Part shown: positions 35,241-47,019 of the stretch, piece after piece
How the letters are laid out: each line of letters begins with the position of its first letter
Position numbering within the stretch: the stretch's first letter is position 1
Origin: Acephala macrosclerotiorum
Taxonomy: Eukaryota > Ascomycota > Leotiomycetes > Helotiales > Mollisiaceae
Assembly (NCBI GenBank): GCA_014904845.1
Contig: MU119445.1
Coordinates: 23,156-87,155, forward strand
Length of the DNA stretch: 64,000 nucleotides
Direction of reading: 5' to 3'
The notes under the pieces: model-generated
Seen by the model: the letters and a program-made list of their open reading frames with translations, nothing else
What the model was told of the DNA's origin: nothing
The model's database searches: none
Program-made: the position numbers and the translations under genes

Positions 35241-35313
35241 GGGCCACGCATCACTCAGCAGTCCCTGCTTTACCCACTGGCCCACGCATCACTGACAGTC
35301 TCTGCTCTGCCTT
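35241..35313. repeat. Imperfect tandem duplication, about 38-bp unit
   Basis: Two copies share ccacgcatcact, then cagtc, ctgct and a cc-containing end, at a spacing of 38 bases. Differences are scattered. Confidence 0.55.
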
Positions 35314-36032
35314 TAGCCTCTGGCCCATCCCCTTCCCCACTCTTTCTCCACCCCTGCATCTCCCCAGTCCTCTCCCTCCTCATTGGTTTGTTGTCTCTCG
35401 ATACTCGGTGAGTCACTCGAGTGACGTGTCTAGGAGAACGCTTAACAAGCAAGGCCCAGCATTCTCAGGGTTTATCGTAAGCCCCTTATATCCATATCCT
35501 CAGTCGAGATTGTCCTTTTCGGTGTAAAATGTGAGGGAAAACAGTGTTCGGCGGAGCACTGTCTACTGCTTTTAAAAGGGTGATCGTCTTCGTCTCGGCG
35601 ATTCGAGGTCAAACTTAAAGCCCAAGGCTCAAGGGTTTTATCAAATAGATCGTGTTTTTGTCTGGTTTTGGCTCTCTCCTCTGCTAATAGCGGTTTGTCG
35701 TAAACGTAGTAGCAAAGAGCGTCAACGACGTCGATAATTGTATATTTTGTTGATAAACCTTCTTTCTAAACTGCGGGCAGTTTAGGGCTCCAAACATAGT
35801 TCCAAAATCAAGTTTTCCAGCGTGAACTTGTAAAAAGACCATTTTCAAAAATTTTGGAAAAATGTATAGGAAGGTTGCTGGTCGAGGTAGGGATTGCCCA
35901 AATGGGAAAGATCCCGGATCACGTGAATTGGCAAGGCTTCAGTTCTCGAATGTTTGCTTCAACAACACCGACCCTCTCCAGCCTTGTTCAAAAAAGCTTC
36001 GAAAGCTGCATTCTGCCGCGACCCTGCGAGTA

Positions 36033-37077
36033 ATGGCGGGGACCACTACCTTCTTCGACCCCGATGGTGACCTGCGCCTCGTTGTTGGCAGTGAACTCGG
36101 CCCCGCCGAGAAACGCGACTTCGTCGTATGTTCCAGGACACTTTCTCGAGCAACGAGAGTCCTCAAAACCATGCTCTACGGACCCTACCGAGAAGCCAGA
36201 GCGGCCGGGAATTCGGGAGAAGAATGGCTTGTTGAGTTGCCTGAGGATAAACCAGCTGCGTTGAAGATCCTGCTTTACATCATCCACGCTCAATATTCGC
36301 ACGTTCCAGAACAAATCTCTTTGAACGATCTCTACGACATACTTGTAGTATCTCAGAAGTATGACATGACTCATGGCCTCAGACCGTGGGCGAAGTCCTG
36401 GTTCGACCCTCATGCACAACCTTCCAAATTGACAAGCAATTTGCGTTTGTTGGGCGTAGCCTGGGAACTCGGCGACCGGGTTGTCTTCAGTGGTGTTGCA
36501 AGAATGATTGTCATAGGGTCCGAAGCTGACGCCGAAGGCCGCTTGCTTGACTCGGAGAAAGTGGCGTTCGAGGACTACCAAATTCTTGGACCGGCGGATA
36601 TTATTGGTAAGTGGAGAATGTCCATAGCATTAATCTCACACCAGACTTCTGATTCATATCTTCACAGGAATCATGACTCGGAGTCGCCAACAAGTCATCA
36701 AAAACATTCTTCAAATGTTGGGAGATTGTATCCGGAACCTACAGACCAGCAGCAGCCGATCTCGAAGATGCGTCAAACCCCACCAACGCGGAGATGTTTG
36801 CGATGCTATGACTCTCGGCTCAATCATACTATTTCTCCCAAGCCTTGAGCTTCAAAGCAGTTGGGCCGAGGCGAAGATCGAATCCTACCCGCAAAGTATC
36901 GAACATTTGCTGAACGTCATTGAAGGTATCAAGGCGGTCAGGCTTTTTGATGATCATATCTTATGTGATCCAGTACCCGCATTGGTCAAAAACGCTAAGG
37001 CCCTAAGCTTGGGGAGTCTCGTCACAGAGGCACATACATTGCGTCTTGCCAAGCAAAGGGAGAAAACCGGGTTGTAG
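36033..37077 (+). CDS. BTB/POZ domain protein
   Basis: Predicted protein-interaction protein of about 327 residues from exons 36033-36606 and 36668-37077 (61-base intron). The BTB fold starts at FFDPDGDLRLVVGSELGPAEKRDFVVCSR, continues with LSRATRVLKTMLYGPYREAR and ELPEDKPAALKILLYIIHAQYSHVP, and ends with LYDILVVSQKYDMTHGLRPWAK. The C-terminal extension (NILQMLGDCIRNLQ, HLLNVIEGIKAVRLFDDH) is typical of the large fungal BTB expansion. Start chosen at MAGTTTFFD because the upstream open frame has no conserved content. It may act as a substrate adaptor for cullin-3 ligases or as a scaffold; this is unproven. Confidence 0.85.
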
Positions 37078-38085
37078 GCAGGCGAGGTGTTATTGCGAAA
37101 GTGATGTGGGCGTTTGGAGGGTGCGTTCGCACTATCTGGAGCTTTTTCCTGTCTAATCTGAAAGTTATTCTGCTATCTTCGATTTTTGCTTGGGGGGTCA
37201 CTTTCTTTGGAAGGATTGAGAGCTCAGTATCTTCCTATTGGTTGCCGTTGTAGGTTTCGTTTATGTACGTGAAGGATGAAGATTAGCCTCTCTCAACCTT
37301 CTTCAAACGCAGCAGGAATGTTTCTTGCATTAATACCACATCTCTATGATTTTGAACTGACGCAGAAAAATGGATGTCAAGTCGAAGCTATGCACGGCTT
37401 GCCTATCGATTGTGACACTGATGGAACACATAGATACATACGACGAACCATACAGCGATCACTATCAAAGCGTCTAGGCTCTGTTTTAGGTAGCTGAAGC
37501 CAGCTGTCCTGTCTGCAGGCCGCTCAGTGCTTGCCAATTATTACTTTGATTTCTCAGATGCGAAAAAATCGAGGCCGCGAAATCTATAGCGACATCAGAA
37601 AAGAGTGCCGTTCAAGTGGCGGATTGTGATACCCGAGAGACGCACTAGGAGAAGTCGCTTCAGCGGCATTGAGTTCGGCCTCGCCAGCTTTGAACTCTTA
37701 CTTGATGGATGCATAAGTATCAATAACAAAGAGGTCACTAATAAGTGGCGAGATGATTACTCAGTTGACTATGGTAACTTGATCAAAATCGGCACTTTAT
37801 CAATCTAACCAGTCCAAGGTAATGTCTCCTTGTGCAATTGCCACTTGCCACTGGCGGAATAAAGATGCTAATCATTTACAGGCAATCCATGTTTCGGATT
37901 CTACCAACAGCGAACAGTCGTAGCAGGCGGAATTTAGGTAGATTCAACAGTGCATCAACTCACACTCGAAGTGTAGCTAGTCCACGATCACTGACTTCGC
38001 GCCAACTCGGCTTTTACTTTTCGGCACTTCAGACGAACCTACATTGCGTCTCTAGTTGGCGGGCGATGTTTCGTCTCTTCCCCGC
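37078..38085. other. Unassigned, possible remains of the HET gene 5' part
   Basis: No continuous frame. Since a HET relic begins at 38086 and lacks its N-terminal portion, part of this stretch may be its decayed 5' end, but I cannot see homology with confidence. Confidence 0.3.
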
Positions 38086-38395
38086 TACCTTACACTTAGT
38101 CACTGCTGGGGAAGGCTTCACATCAAGCGCTTGGAGAAGACAAATTTACACTAGATGCGGGAGTCGATCGAAATCGCTGAGCTTCCCACTACATTCTAAG
38201 ATGCAATCAAGTTTACCAGGACACTCGGAGTGAGTTATCTTTGGATTGACTCTCTTTGCAATGTTCAAGACTCTATTATCGACTGGCAGAGAGTCCGCTC
38301 TTATGGGTGATGTATATAAGTCTGCTCTTTGCAACATTGCAGCCACTGCAGCCTCTGACGGAAGCGTCTCGAGGACAGGGAATTAACCCTGGATC
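38086..38395 (+). pseudogene. HET-domain (heterokaryon incompatibility) relic
   Basis: Readable HET motifs in order: YLTLSHCWGRLHIKRLEKTN, then an in-frame TAG, ESIEIAELPTTF, then TAA, DAIKFTRTLGVSYLWIDSLC, NVQDSIIDWQR, and after a one-base frameshift SALMGDVYKSALCNIAATAA. These match the conserved HET core. Two stops and a frameshift in about 300 bases, with no recognisable N- or C-terminal regions, show a dead gene. HET proteins trigger cell death on contact between incompatible strains. A second HET pseudogene lies at 59024-61106. Confidence 0.9.
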
Positions 38396-39278
38396 CCCTA
38401 ACGGAGATGATTCTGGGGATCCTGTAGCAGTGTGAGAGGACAAGGGCGACGAAGTTGACGATACATCCATAACCGAAGAATGTTCGCAAGACAGCCAGAG
38501 CCATCGTTGGATGCAGATGCTCTCGAAGAAGGAGGACAACCCATAGATGACGAGCGATCTCATAAAATACATTCCAAGATAGAGTTAATGCAGGAGATCA
38601 TGGCACATGGACTGAGACTATCATTACTTTTGTGTAGTCAGTACGATTTACAATACACGATCTCGGCGCAAGCCGAGTCGAACATTGTGATGCATACAGT
38701 ACAACAGTAGTGAGCAAGTAGTGCTCGATAAGTATAAAAGCTTTTTCGAATGATCCTGATCTCTGTTTTGAGCCCGAAGTGTTCGAGTCCAGCAAAGAGC
38801 ATCACGTGAAGATGTTTATACTGTTCTTTCTTCGGACTCGCGTTCATTCTTGCTACCCTCTACAACCCCAAGCCAGTATAAGATACTAGACTTAAAAACC
38901 TATCCTCCAGAGCGGAGGCTACCTTCTGAACTTGCATTGTACACCCTGAAAGTCACATGTTCCCCCTTGCTCGGGGACCTCGCCTCGCTAATCGCCCGCG
39001 TAGATCCCGACCGCCACAATCGGAGACCTTTCACCCCACTTCGCGCCTCCGCGTCTCCTTCCTTCCCTTCTCTCTAGATTTGTCACTCTTTCTGCATCGG
39101 CGACCACGTCTCATGCTACTCTCTCCTCGAACATAAAGCCACATCTTCTCTTCCTGATCCACCACGAATTTCTTCACCCAAACAAAATACAGCACGACAA
39201 ACCAAAAAACCTTACCGCGAAGAATTTACCTCGCTGTCAAACCACTTCACCTTTCAGAACAACAAGAACTCAATCAAA
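38396..39278. other. Intergenic, nothing recognised
   Basis: Short overlapping frames only. The A/C-rich segment just before 39279 is probably the leader of the small Cys-rich gene. Confidence 0.4.
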
Positions 39279-39723
39279 ATGTGTATGAAAGCTACTTGCG
39301 CTACTTGTCGTACGTCATTATCCTCCTTCTTCCTTCTCATTTTATTTATTACCTCTCTCGAATGAAATTACGTCACCTGTTCACTTTTCCAACTTCTACC
39401 ATCATATCAAACTCAAGCAGAATGAGAACAACTACTAACACCCCCACAGACAAGATAACCTGGTACGGCTGCGGCAACCACGTCCCAGGAGTCATGGACA
39501 GCATTCCAGTTGATGAGAGATGCACTGTACGTCCTTCCTCTCCATTCCCTCCTTCCATTATTCTTTCCCTCTATCCCTCTTTCTCCTCTTCTCCCTTCCC
39601 ATCTCCTCCCACCTTCTCTCTTTCGCAGGTTGGTTTGGATTGAGCTAACAAGAACGAAAGTGCGAGCCAAAATTCGAGAAAGACGGCAAGCAGTACCCTC
39701 CTAAGGCAGCTAGTCCCGCCTGA
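39279..39723 (+). CDS. Small conserved fungal Cys-rich protein, 56 aa
   Basis: Three exons (39279-39309, 39450-39526, 39661-39723) encode MCMKATCATC, then HKITWYGCGNHVPGVMDSI, then DERCTCEPKFEKDGKQYPP. The pattern CATC...GCGNH...CTC is a known small fungal family of unknown function; four to six cysteines and a histidine could bind zinc. Two introns of 140 and 134 bases take up more space than the exons. Intron 2 must end at the AG before TGCGAG (gctaac branch site), because that splice restores RCTCEPK. The gene is too split for simple frame calling and is easily missed. Confidence 0.85.
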
Positions 39724-40089
39724 CTAGCCGGGCTGAGCGGTGTCGCTGGTGGCTTGTGGAAGATGATTGGTGGTGGTGGAAGGGAGAAGAAAGATGGGAA
39801 GGGGAAGGGGGGGCTTTGAGAGCGTTGCGAGATGGATTGGTGGGAGTTGTGGAGCGGGAGGTTGAGGTAGGCGTGGACTTGGGCTGGGTGGAGTTGGGTG
39901 CTGGCGGTGAATTGATTGGTGGGATGGGAATTGCTGCCTTTGCTAAGATTTGGAGGTGTTGAGGATGAACTCGCTATCACAAAATAGCGATGGCAAAAAT
40001 CGCTGATCATGAAAATTATTCTATCGTACTCTATGCGTCGTGTATCATCTACTCTGCTCTAAGAACCCAGTCAAAGTCTAGCGGAACCT
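39724..40089. other. Short gap between convergent genes
   Basis: It is G-rich on the plus strand (39770-39960). No gene supported. Confidence 0.45.
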
Positions 40090-41549
40090 CTAGATCGTAC
40101 TCCCCTTAACAAACTGCGCTCTGCCATACTGCTGCGGCCACTGAACCTTCACCCCAAGTCTATAAGCAACCTTGAGCACCCATTCCGGCTCCCTCAAAAA
40201 CTGTCTCGCCACAAGCACGATATCCGCCTTCGCCCTCGCTCCCTGCTCATCCTCAATCTCCACCACCCTCCCCGCTCCCTCCGTTCCCTCAACTTTCCCA
40301 TCTGTCCCCTCCTTCTCCCCTTCCACGCTCTTCCCATTCTCAACAATAGCCTTAGCAGCCTCAGCTTCGGTAATCATACCCACAGCCCCGATAAGCAGGC
40401 TGGTGATGCCAGAAGAGTAAAGCGCAGAACGGATTTGACCTGCGATACCGACTTGGAAGTTGTTATATGGTGTGATGCGTTGTTTTTCGTTATTGCCGCC
40501 TGAACTGACATCTAGGAGATCAACTCCCAATGCTGGCAACAATTTGGCGAGGCGGATTGTGTCTTCGACTTTCCAGCTGTCTGGCTCTCCGGACTCTTCC
40601 ATCCATTCCGTCGAGGAAACTCGAACCAAAAGAGGCATTCCTTTAGGAATAACTTCTCTCACAATCTTGACGACATCCACCAAAAGTCTAATTCGATTCT
40701 CGAAACTCCCTCCATAGTCATCGGTTCTTCGATTCGAGATCGGAGAAAGAAACGAGGAGATCAAATACCCATGCGCACCATGAATCTCAATAACATCCAC
40801 CCCCGCCTCCACCGCCCTCTTCGCCGAATCCCTAAACCCATTCACAGCATCCTCGATATCTTGTTTCGTCATCTCCCTCGGATCAGCATACCCCTCTCCC
40901 CACTTGATCGCGGAAGCACCCATAACATCCCCCGGCCAACCCCCCACATCTTCCGTTGCTGTAATCGCTTTCCCACGTTCCATTAACCACGGAGCACATG
41001 TGCTTGCTTTTCTGCCCGCGTGTGCTAGTTGGATGCCGAGGAGCTGGGACTGGGAGTGCAGGAAGTCGGCTACGCGTTTCAAAGGGGCGATTTGGGAGTC
41101 CTGCCAGAGACCGGCGTCTTAGGGGGTGATGCGGCCGTTGGGAAGGACGCTGGTGGCTTCGATAATAGTCAAAGATGCACCCCGGTATGCAAAGGCTCCC
41201 AGGTGGACGAGGTGAAAATCTGTCAAATGGCTATTGTCTGCAGAGTACATGCACATTGGCGCGACCCCTTGGTGTTGTCAGTCTGAGTACAGAGTGAGGG
41301 GAGGGTGGGGTAGCGGGGTAGAGTGGTAGAGAGTTGAGGAGCAATTGAGAGTCGGCAGACGGGATTTGAGATCCGCTGAGAGGGGAGCTTACAGATTCGA
41401 TTCTGAAAGGTAACATCTCGGATTTTGAGAGGCGAGAAAAGCGTTGGTGGGTTCTCAGAGAGTGCTGATCCTACTGGAGGGGATTGAATTGGAGTGAAGT
41501 AAGGAGCGTTTGGCGCTGCCGTGTTCTTGGGGGCTCCTGTTGAACCCAT
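40090..41549 (-). pseudogene. Old Yellow Enzyme/YqjM-type NADH:flavin oxidoreductase with premature stop
   Basis: FMN-dependent ene-reductase family. Exon 1 (41549-41393) and exon 2 (41267-40090) join to a 444-codon frame. Exon 1 ends LFSPLKIRDVTFQNRI, and the splice gives [35 protein letters not shown]. Codon 102 (41121-41119) is TAA where relatives usually have a Glu in TPEDAGLW; the frame then continues intact through QLAHAGRKAS, DVIEIHGAHGYLISSFLSP, RTDDYGGSFENR, LLVRVSSTEW and LVARQFLREPEW. Everything except the one codon looks functional, so this is a recent nonsense allele, a strain variant or a sequencing error. An alternative is a truncated protein starting at 41082, which would lack the first strand of the barrel. 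Confidence 0.85.
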
Positions 41550-42798
41550 TGTGCTCGCAGATTGAGTGAATGAAGGTGATGGCTGCTCGGAACAAAATAT
41601 ACAAAAAACAGCGGAATATATACAATTTGGACAAGAGGATGAACAACAGCACGAGAGAGTCAGCTTAGAAATCAGCTATTCTGCCGCCCCTGACCGCCCA
41701 GAACTTGCAGAGGCTTTCCCGCAAGGAGAGCCAGTAACATCTCAATCGAACGGACGTCAAATCAATATCTATTCATCGAATCCGGCTAGCTTTGCGACCA
41801 CTCTTCATCCTGCATCATTGTGTAGTGGCGTGATGTAAGCTACAGACCACCCACCCACAAATGACGCGAGAGCGAAGAGACCTATTGTGGAGCACATTAT
41901 CTGCAGTGAGCAAATGCTCACGAAGATAGTAATAAACAACCAAGCCAAAGAACCTCGAGTCACTAGAATCGACATCTAAGGAAGCTCTGTTGAGGGAGAT
42001 GGCTGCGCAGCTCCTCATGCCGGCATCTGACGGCTCATGACATCTCCAAGACTGGTCCTACATGGCTTGCAATTGGCAAAGAAAAGAAAGTTCGAACAGA
42101 TTTTGTATCTCCAGCTTCCACTCTCGCTTTTCGTCATCGATATCGTTCTGCTGATCATGATTTGTAGATTTCGGGTACACAGGTTGCCGATCAATAGCCA
42201 GCACATTCCAATGCAATGTGCAAGGCTTCAAGAAGATAGGTTGCTGTCAAGCCGAGAAGCTGGGTTTGTATCAATGATCATCTGTTCGGCATTCGGGGCG
42301 TTGGCAATTGCTCTTTTTCATTGCGGAATTCGGGGTTCTCATGATGCTGACCGCCCAGCAAGGAGCTGGACATTTCTTGGCTGAAGTTTTCCCACGCTCA
42401 TCAGCAGGCTGCGGTTGTTGTCGCGTTAAGAGACCTCGATTGCCATTTCTGCCTCCTTGTAATGTTTCCTATTGAGAATTTGGCCATAGTGGGTCTGTTC
42501 TTTGAATGATGAAGCTGAAGAGCCTCGAACCTTGATACACATCCAAAGCTCGCTAATGCCGAGCACTCATTCTATGCCTTGAGCCCGAAAGGAAGATGAA
42601 ATGGAATGAGTCGTCAAGGTGATGCTTGAATGCTGAGTAAATGTTCGAGGTTAGCAACTGCGAACCTTCCGATCGTGGTAGGAAGGTGCGTTGGGAAGGT
42701 CCTGCCCCGCTTTTTATTGCCAGGCGAAGACAACTTCACTTTCAAACATTCAACCTCTACCTTAACATTGATCTCAACTCCAGCAACAATCAGACGCG
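41550..42798. other. Intergenic, nothing recognised
   Basis: A plus-strand frame (42037-42384) of 115 residues has two hydrophobic stretches but no exon support or homology I know. Left unassigned. Confidence 0.4.
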
Positions 42799-43800
42799 AT
42801 GGAACAATCCCGCAAACGCGCAAGGTTGAATTCTTATCTCCAACCTGCGGACAACAATCTCGGAGAGAAATCCAGCCTTGCCAGAACGCCTGCACTCCCA
42901 GAATTTGGCGATGTCCCGACTCCTTCCTCGAGCCTCCTTTCTGAATTGGAGTATGCCAAAGCTATAACGATTTCTTCTTCTCCTACGCCTACTAGGACAT
43001 TGAGAAGAAAGACGCCGTCGGATGTGCCCGGCCCTTCATTCGTCGAGTAAGCTTTCCTAATGTCGGGCGAGCTCATCATACTGACGTTACTTAGGGTCAT
43101 CGGGACTGAGATCGTTTATTTCTTTGTCGGCCCAGAGCGAATAGAATTCACGGCACATAAGAACCTAGTCTGCAATGCGTCGGCTGTCCTCAAGAGAATG
43201 CTGGAGAGGAAGAGATCGGAAGACGAGTATTTCTTGGACCTCAACGAGCTTTTTCTTCCAGAGTCAGCACACAGAGCAGTCCAGGCCTTCGTCACATTCC
43301 TGTATCGCGATAGGAAGGAAGTCATTGCACTCGCTCCTTCCCGATCGTACAAGGACTATATCGACCTCTATATCTTTGGTGCAGCATACGCAGTCAACAC
43401 CCTCAAAGACATCGCGATGGACGGTATCCAAGATCAACTTAAGCTGCAACGAAAATCTCTCACCGATGGGGACATTGAGAACATCTTCGCGAGGACCGCA
43501 GAGAATGACAAGCTTCGCAAATTCTGTGCAGCTCTGATCACGCATGAGCTTCTGCGACACAAGAATCGCACCCCTTCGGAAGTCCATTCCTTGATGGTTA
43601 AAGTCCCAGACTTGCTGAGAGTGTATCTTGTCTACCAACATACGGAATCTCCAGAGCCTCCCATCGTACCCATGTACCAGACGATGGGTAATGATCCTAG
43701 AGATCGTGTTGGCTTTCGTGACAGTGGCCATTCATTCCATGTCTGTTCCTTTCATGTTCACGATATTCTCGAGGAATGCCTGACTGAGCCGAACTGCTAG
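42799..43800 (+). CDS. BTB/POZ-like protein, paralog 1
   Basis: Exons 42799-43046 and 43095-43800 (48-base intron) join to about 317 residues. A disordered, Ser/Pro-rich N-terminus begins MEQSRKRARL. The BTB region begins GTEIVYFFVGPERIEFTAHKNLVC, with ASAVLKRMLERKR, a FVTFLYRDRKE segment and the helix DYIDLYIFGAAYAVNTLKDIAMD. The intron falls at the border between the disordered head and the BTB domain, after FVE, exactly as in the next gene. The C-terminus ends HSFHVCSFHVHDILEECLTEPNC, a Cys/His-rich motif shared with the paralog. Uninterrupted. Confidence 0.85.
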
Positions 43801-44580
43801 TAAGAGAGCTGGGTGGTTGGCTTGAGGACGGAAATTGACATTGCAATTTGTCTTGCAATAGTGCCTTTGGTGGCTGCTAAGGCCAGGGTCGCGCATCATC
43901 GTCATGGTTACATATTCTGGCTCAGCAGAGACAATTTGCTCGAAATAAGTTTTCTTTGTACCAACGTTATCTTGAGGTTGGTAATTTTCCTTACACTATC
44001 AAGGCCTTGATCACTAACACTCACAGGTATCTTCAGGCTGCAAAAGCATGGTTGAATGGTATGGTGACCCTGGGCTTGCGATACAGGCATTCGCCGTAGC
44101 AAGAAGAGCTACCGATAGACAAACACCAGGCTTCAATGCTGATATCTTCCTCGGTGCTGGTCATGACTTGTTCATTGATGTGCGCAGCTTCTTGGTTATG
44201 TCGAGTAGGTCCAACGTCTGTCACTAAGTCAACAAGATTATACCATAAGTGTGGTCCAGCAATTGTATCCGTCTACTCATATCTTGATGAACTCCCGATG
44301 TCTATCAAAGCCCTGGCTCTACCCTCCCAGAAATCTACAAAACCTCGAACGTCCGAGTCACGTGTTCTAGATGTTTGAAAACAAAATGGTATATTGAAGC
44401 CATGAATTGAGAATAATACTTTCGAATCCGTTTGAAGTCCTAGAAGAGGCCGGAATTACTTTCAAATCAATAAGCTTGACAAAATGTTCCCATCGAGAAA
44501 GGACACTGAGGTGGCTTACCCCGCTTAATCTCAACCTCAAAAAACCACCGTCACCTTTCTCCATCAATCAACTTCACGCA
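43801..44580. other. Intergenic between BTB paralogs
   Basis: No gene supported. The frame of paralog 2 is open upstream to 44407, but the start is placed at 44581. Confidence 0.45.
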
Positions 44581-45687
44581 ATGTTGAACCAATCTCTCAA
44601 ACGCCAACGCCAAGACTCACAGTTAACACCAGACTACGAGATCCTAAATTTCCGTGCCAACCAACAGGGCGGTCCATCATCTCCAACATCCACGGCTAGG
44701 ACGCGTGTGACGCGCTCAAAAACCAAGGCACGCGTCTCTGAATTTATACGACACAGCTGTTCCAGTTCCCCTGAATTTGAGACAATTCCCCCGCCAGTGA
44801 GAGACAATCAGTGGGAAAGAGAACCTCCCGTCATGGCTGAGGATGTTTCATTCATCGAGTGAGTTCTGCCTTGCACGTGACTCTCGCGTTTTCAATATCC
44901 CTGCTCTCCCTAGACAATCAGCAGGCGTTCATTCTCGCCTGAGTTTAATAGAGAGCCCATACTGACATTTGCCAGGACTATGGGCACTGAATTTGTAATT
45001 CTATACGCCAATGGCAAGCTGTCGGGCCACGGCAAGTACTCAGCACATAAGAATCTAGTCTGCCGAGCATCGCCAGTTTTGAGGGACCGACTTCAATTCC
45101 AAGCAACGTTACAAGCTGAAGAAATACGGAACGAGCTATACTTCGATGAGCTCGAGTACCAAAATGGAAAATGGACAGACAACGTACAGGATTTCATGCA
45201 CCTACTTTACCGAGACCGCAAAGCAATCATTGACCGACCTCGAGACCTCGACGGTTGCCTGAGGTTATATCTTTTCGCCGATGCATTTGAGGTTGACGAC
45301 TTGAGAGACATCGCCATTGACGGAATTCAGGATCGGCTTAAAACATCTGGGCGTTTCCTTTCAGAGATGATGGACGCCAAGAAAGTCTACGGATACACTC
45401 GAGAAAGCCCAAAGAATAAACTACGCCTGTTTTACATCGCACTGCGGGTGTTTGAGCATACAGCATTGAAGGCACTGATTCCGGGGGATATTATGGATCA
45501 TATGGGTCTGTATCCTTCGTTGCTGGAGGATTGGCTTGCGTTTCAGCGAGACGAGCATTTGAGGAGGGTTGGTATCGATCCTAGGAATCGGGTTAGACAC
45601 GATGAAGACATGACTGGGTTTCCGGTTTGCTACTTCCATGTCCATCCGCCGGATCAGGAGTGTACCACAATGCCCAACAAGATCTAG
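44581..45687 (+). CDS. BTB/POZ-like protein, paralog 2
   Basis: Exons 44581-44858 and 44976-45687 (117-base intron) join to about 329 residues. It follows paralog 1 on the same strand and shares its plan: a basic, Ser-rich head (MLNQSLKRQRQ), an intron after an acidic FIE, the BTB segments GTEFVILYANG, YSAHKNLVCRASPVLRDRL and MHLLYRDRKAI, a YLFADAFEVDDLRDIAIDGIQD helix, and a DPRNRVRHDE/FPVCYFHVHPPDQECTT ending. Divergence is large, so the duplication is old. Start chosen where the disordered head begins, as in paralog 1. Function unknown. Confidence 0.85.
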
Positions 45688-46097
45688 GACATTGATCCTG
45701 GAGTATTCTGAGTCTTGTGGTATGGTGACGATATTGTCTCAAGATTGCTAGGACATTCAAGGCTTCGAGATTTCATGGGGATACGCGTCTCTTCGAGGAT
45801 GGGGCGCATAAGAACCCGAGAGATTCTGGCACAATTGCCACAAATTCCTTCGAAACCTGGGCCATTTGTTGCGAAGTCATGAGTAGCGCTTCTTGCTGTT
45901 AGGTTCGAAGCACTCTCGGATGTCTACGAAACCATAGAACATTATAGGCGTTGACAAGATTATCAATGTTCATAACGCTTCTCCGACATATGGCCCTCCC
46001 AATGCTGCCCGCTAAATCAAATTAATATCTACACGACCCTCATTCCTTAGATCGTGTATCCTCCATCCGCCTCCATTCCCCCTCAGCACCAGCCACC
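45688..46097. other. Convergent 3' intergenic region
   Basis: It lies between the BTB paralog 2 stop and the end of the minus-strand peptidase gene. Nothing recognised. Confidence 0.5.
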
Positions 46098-47019
46098 TCA
46101 ATCTATCTTCCCCTTCTCCTTCTCCAACCCCCTCCTAACATCCTTCATCATCCCACTAACAACAACCGCCCTAATCAACTCAACCGTAATGTCCACCCCT
46201 CTCCTCACACTCTCCTCATCCGCCTCAACCGGAACATGGAGAAACAAAACCCTTCTATCCTCTCTTTTCTTCTCTAACTCCGCCAAGGAGGAAAAATAGA
46301 TGAAATCACAGAGATATCTTCCTGCGTCTTCACTTATCCGAACATCGAGTTCTTTCCCCCCTTCTTGTGTTTTTTCTGAGAGATTGAGCCGCCATCGTTT
46401 CCAAACATCATCGACGTCGAGAGAGGAAAGTAGTTCGTGCGGGAGGTTATGCCATATCCATTCCTCGCCCAAATTTTTTTGCGCGCTTTCATCACCCAAA
46501 AACTCGTGGTCGACATCTTTCATGAAATAGCCGTCTCGATGTCCCCTCCTCTCAATTGAGTAAAATTTCCTTCCCGAAGCCATGCCGATGTGGATACAGA
46601 AATCTATCTTGCGACCTTCCCATAGTGAGGGGACGAGGGTGCGGACTGTTGTGTATGAGACGCGGATTGGGGAGGGATGGACGAGAATCCGGACGGGGGG
46701 TGGGTTGAGAAGGGAGCGTTGGGAGGAGATGGGTGGGGGGAGGAAGGGTGGGAGGGCGTGGGCGATTTCCCAGGAGGGGTTTATGGGATTTTGGGTTCGA
46801 AATGGCTGTTTTCTCTTATTAGCATACAATCCATAAACATCAGTCCCAGATTTGAAGTAGGTGAGAGGGAGGGGAAGAGTAAGATTGAGGGTTGCAATTG
46901 CACATGCGACCCAGCGATAACGGAACCAGATAGCGAAAGATACGTACCCCGAACCCAGTAACCAAAACCGTAACCTCATTCCTCTCCTCGGTCTGCGGTA
47001 CCTCAGCAATGGAGCCCAT
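46098..47019 (-). CDS. pcp: Pyroglutamyl peptidase I (family C15 cysteine peptidase)
   Basis: Cytosolic enzyme removing N-terminal pyroglutamate from peptides. Exon 1 (47019-46948, 24 codons) ends VTVLVTGFG and exon 2 (46805-46098) starts PFRTQNPINPSWEIAHALP, joining the conserved GFGPF loop across a 142-base intron; total about 259 residues. Catalytic landmarks: the Glu region in HIGMASGRKFYSIERRGHRDGY, the nucleophile Cys in DAGRYLCDFIYFSSL and the His in VLFLHVPVEADEE. All three are intact, and the length fits fungal members. The upstream open frame (to 47081) is wrong because it reads through the intron. No neighbour shares its function. Confidence 0.92.

Larger units (their letters stand above)
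34355..36032. other. Gene-free stretch with repeat debris
   Basis: No coding region can be supported. The part from 34650 to about 35850 has a 22-base A run, a short tandem duplication and mixed composition that suggest old repeat insertions. The BTB frame is open upstream to 35862, but I place the start at 36033. Confidence 0.4.
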
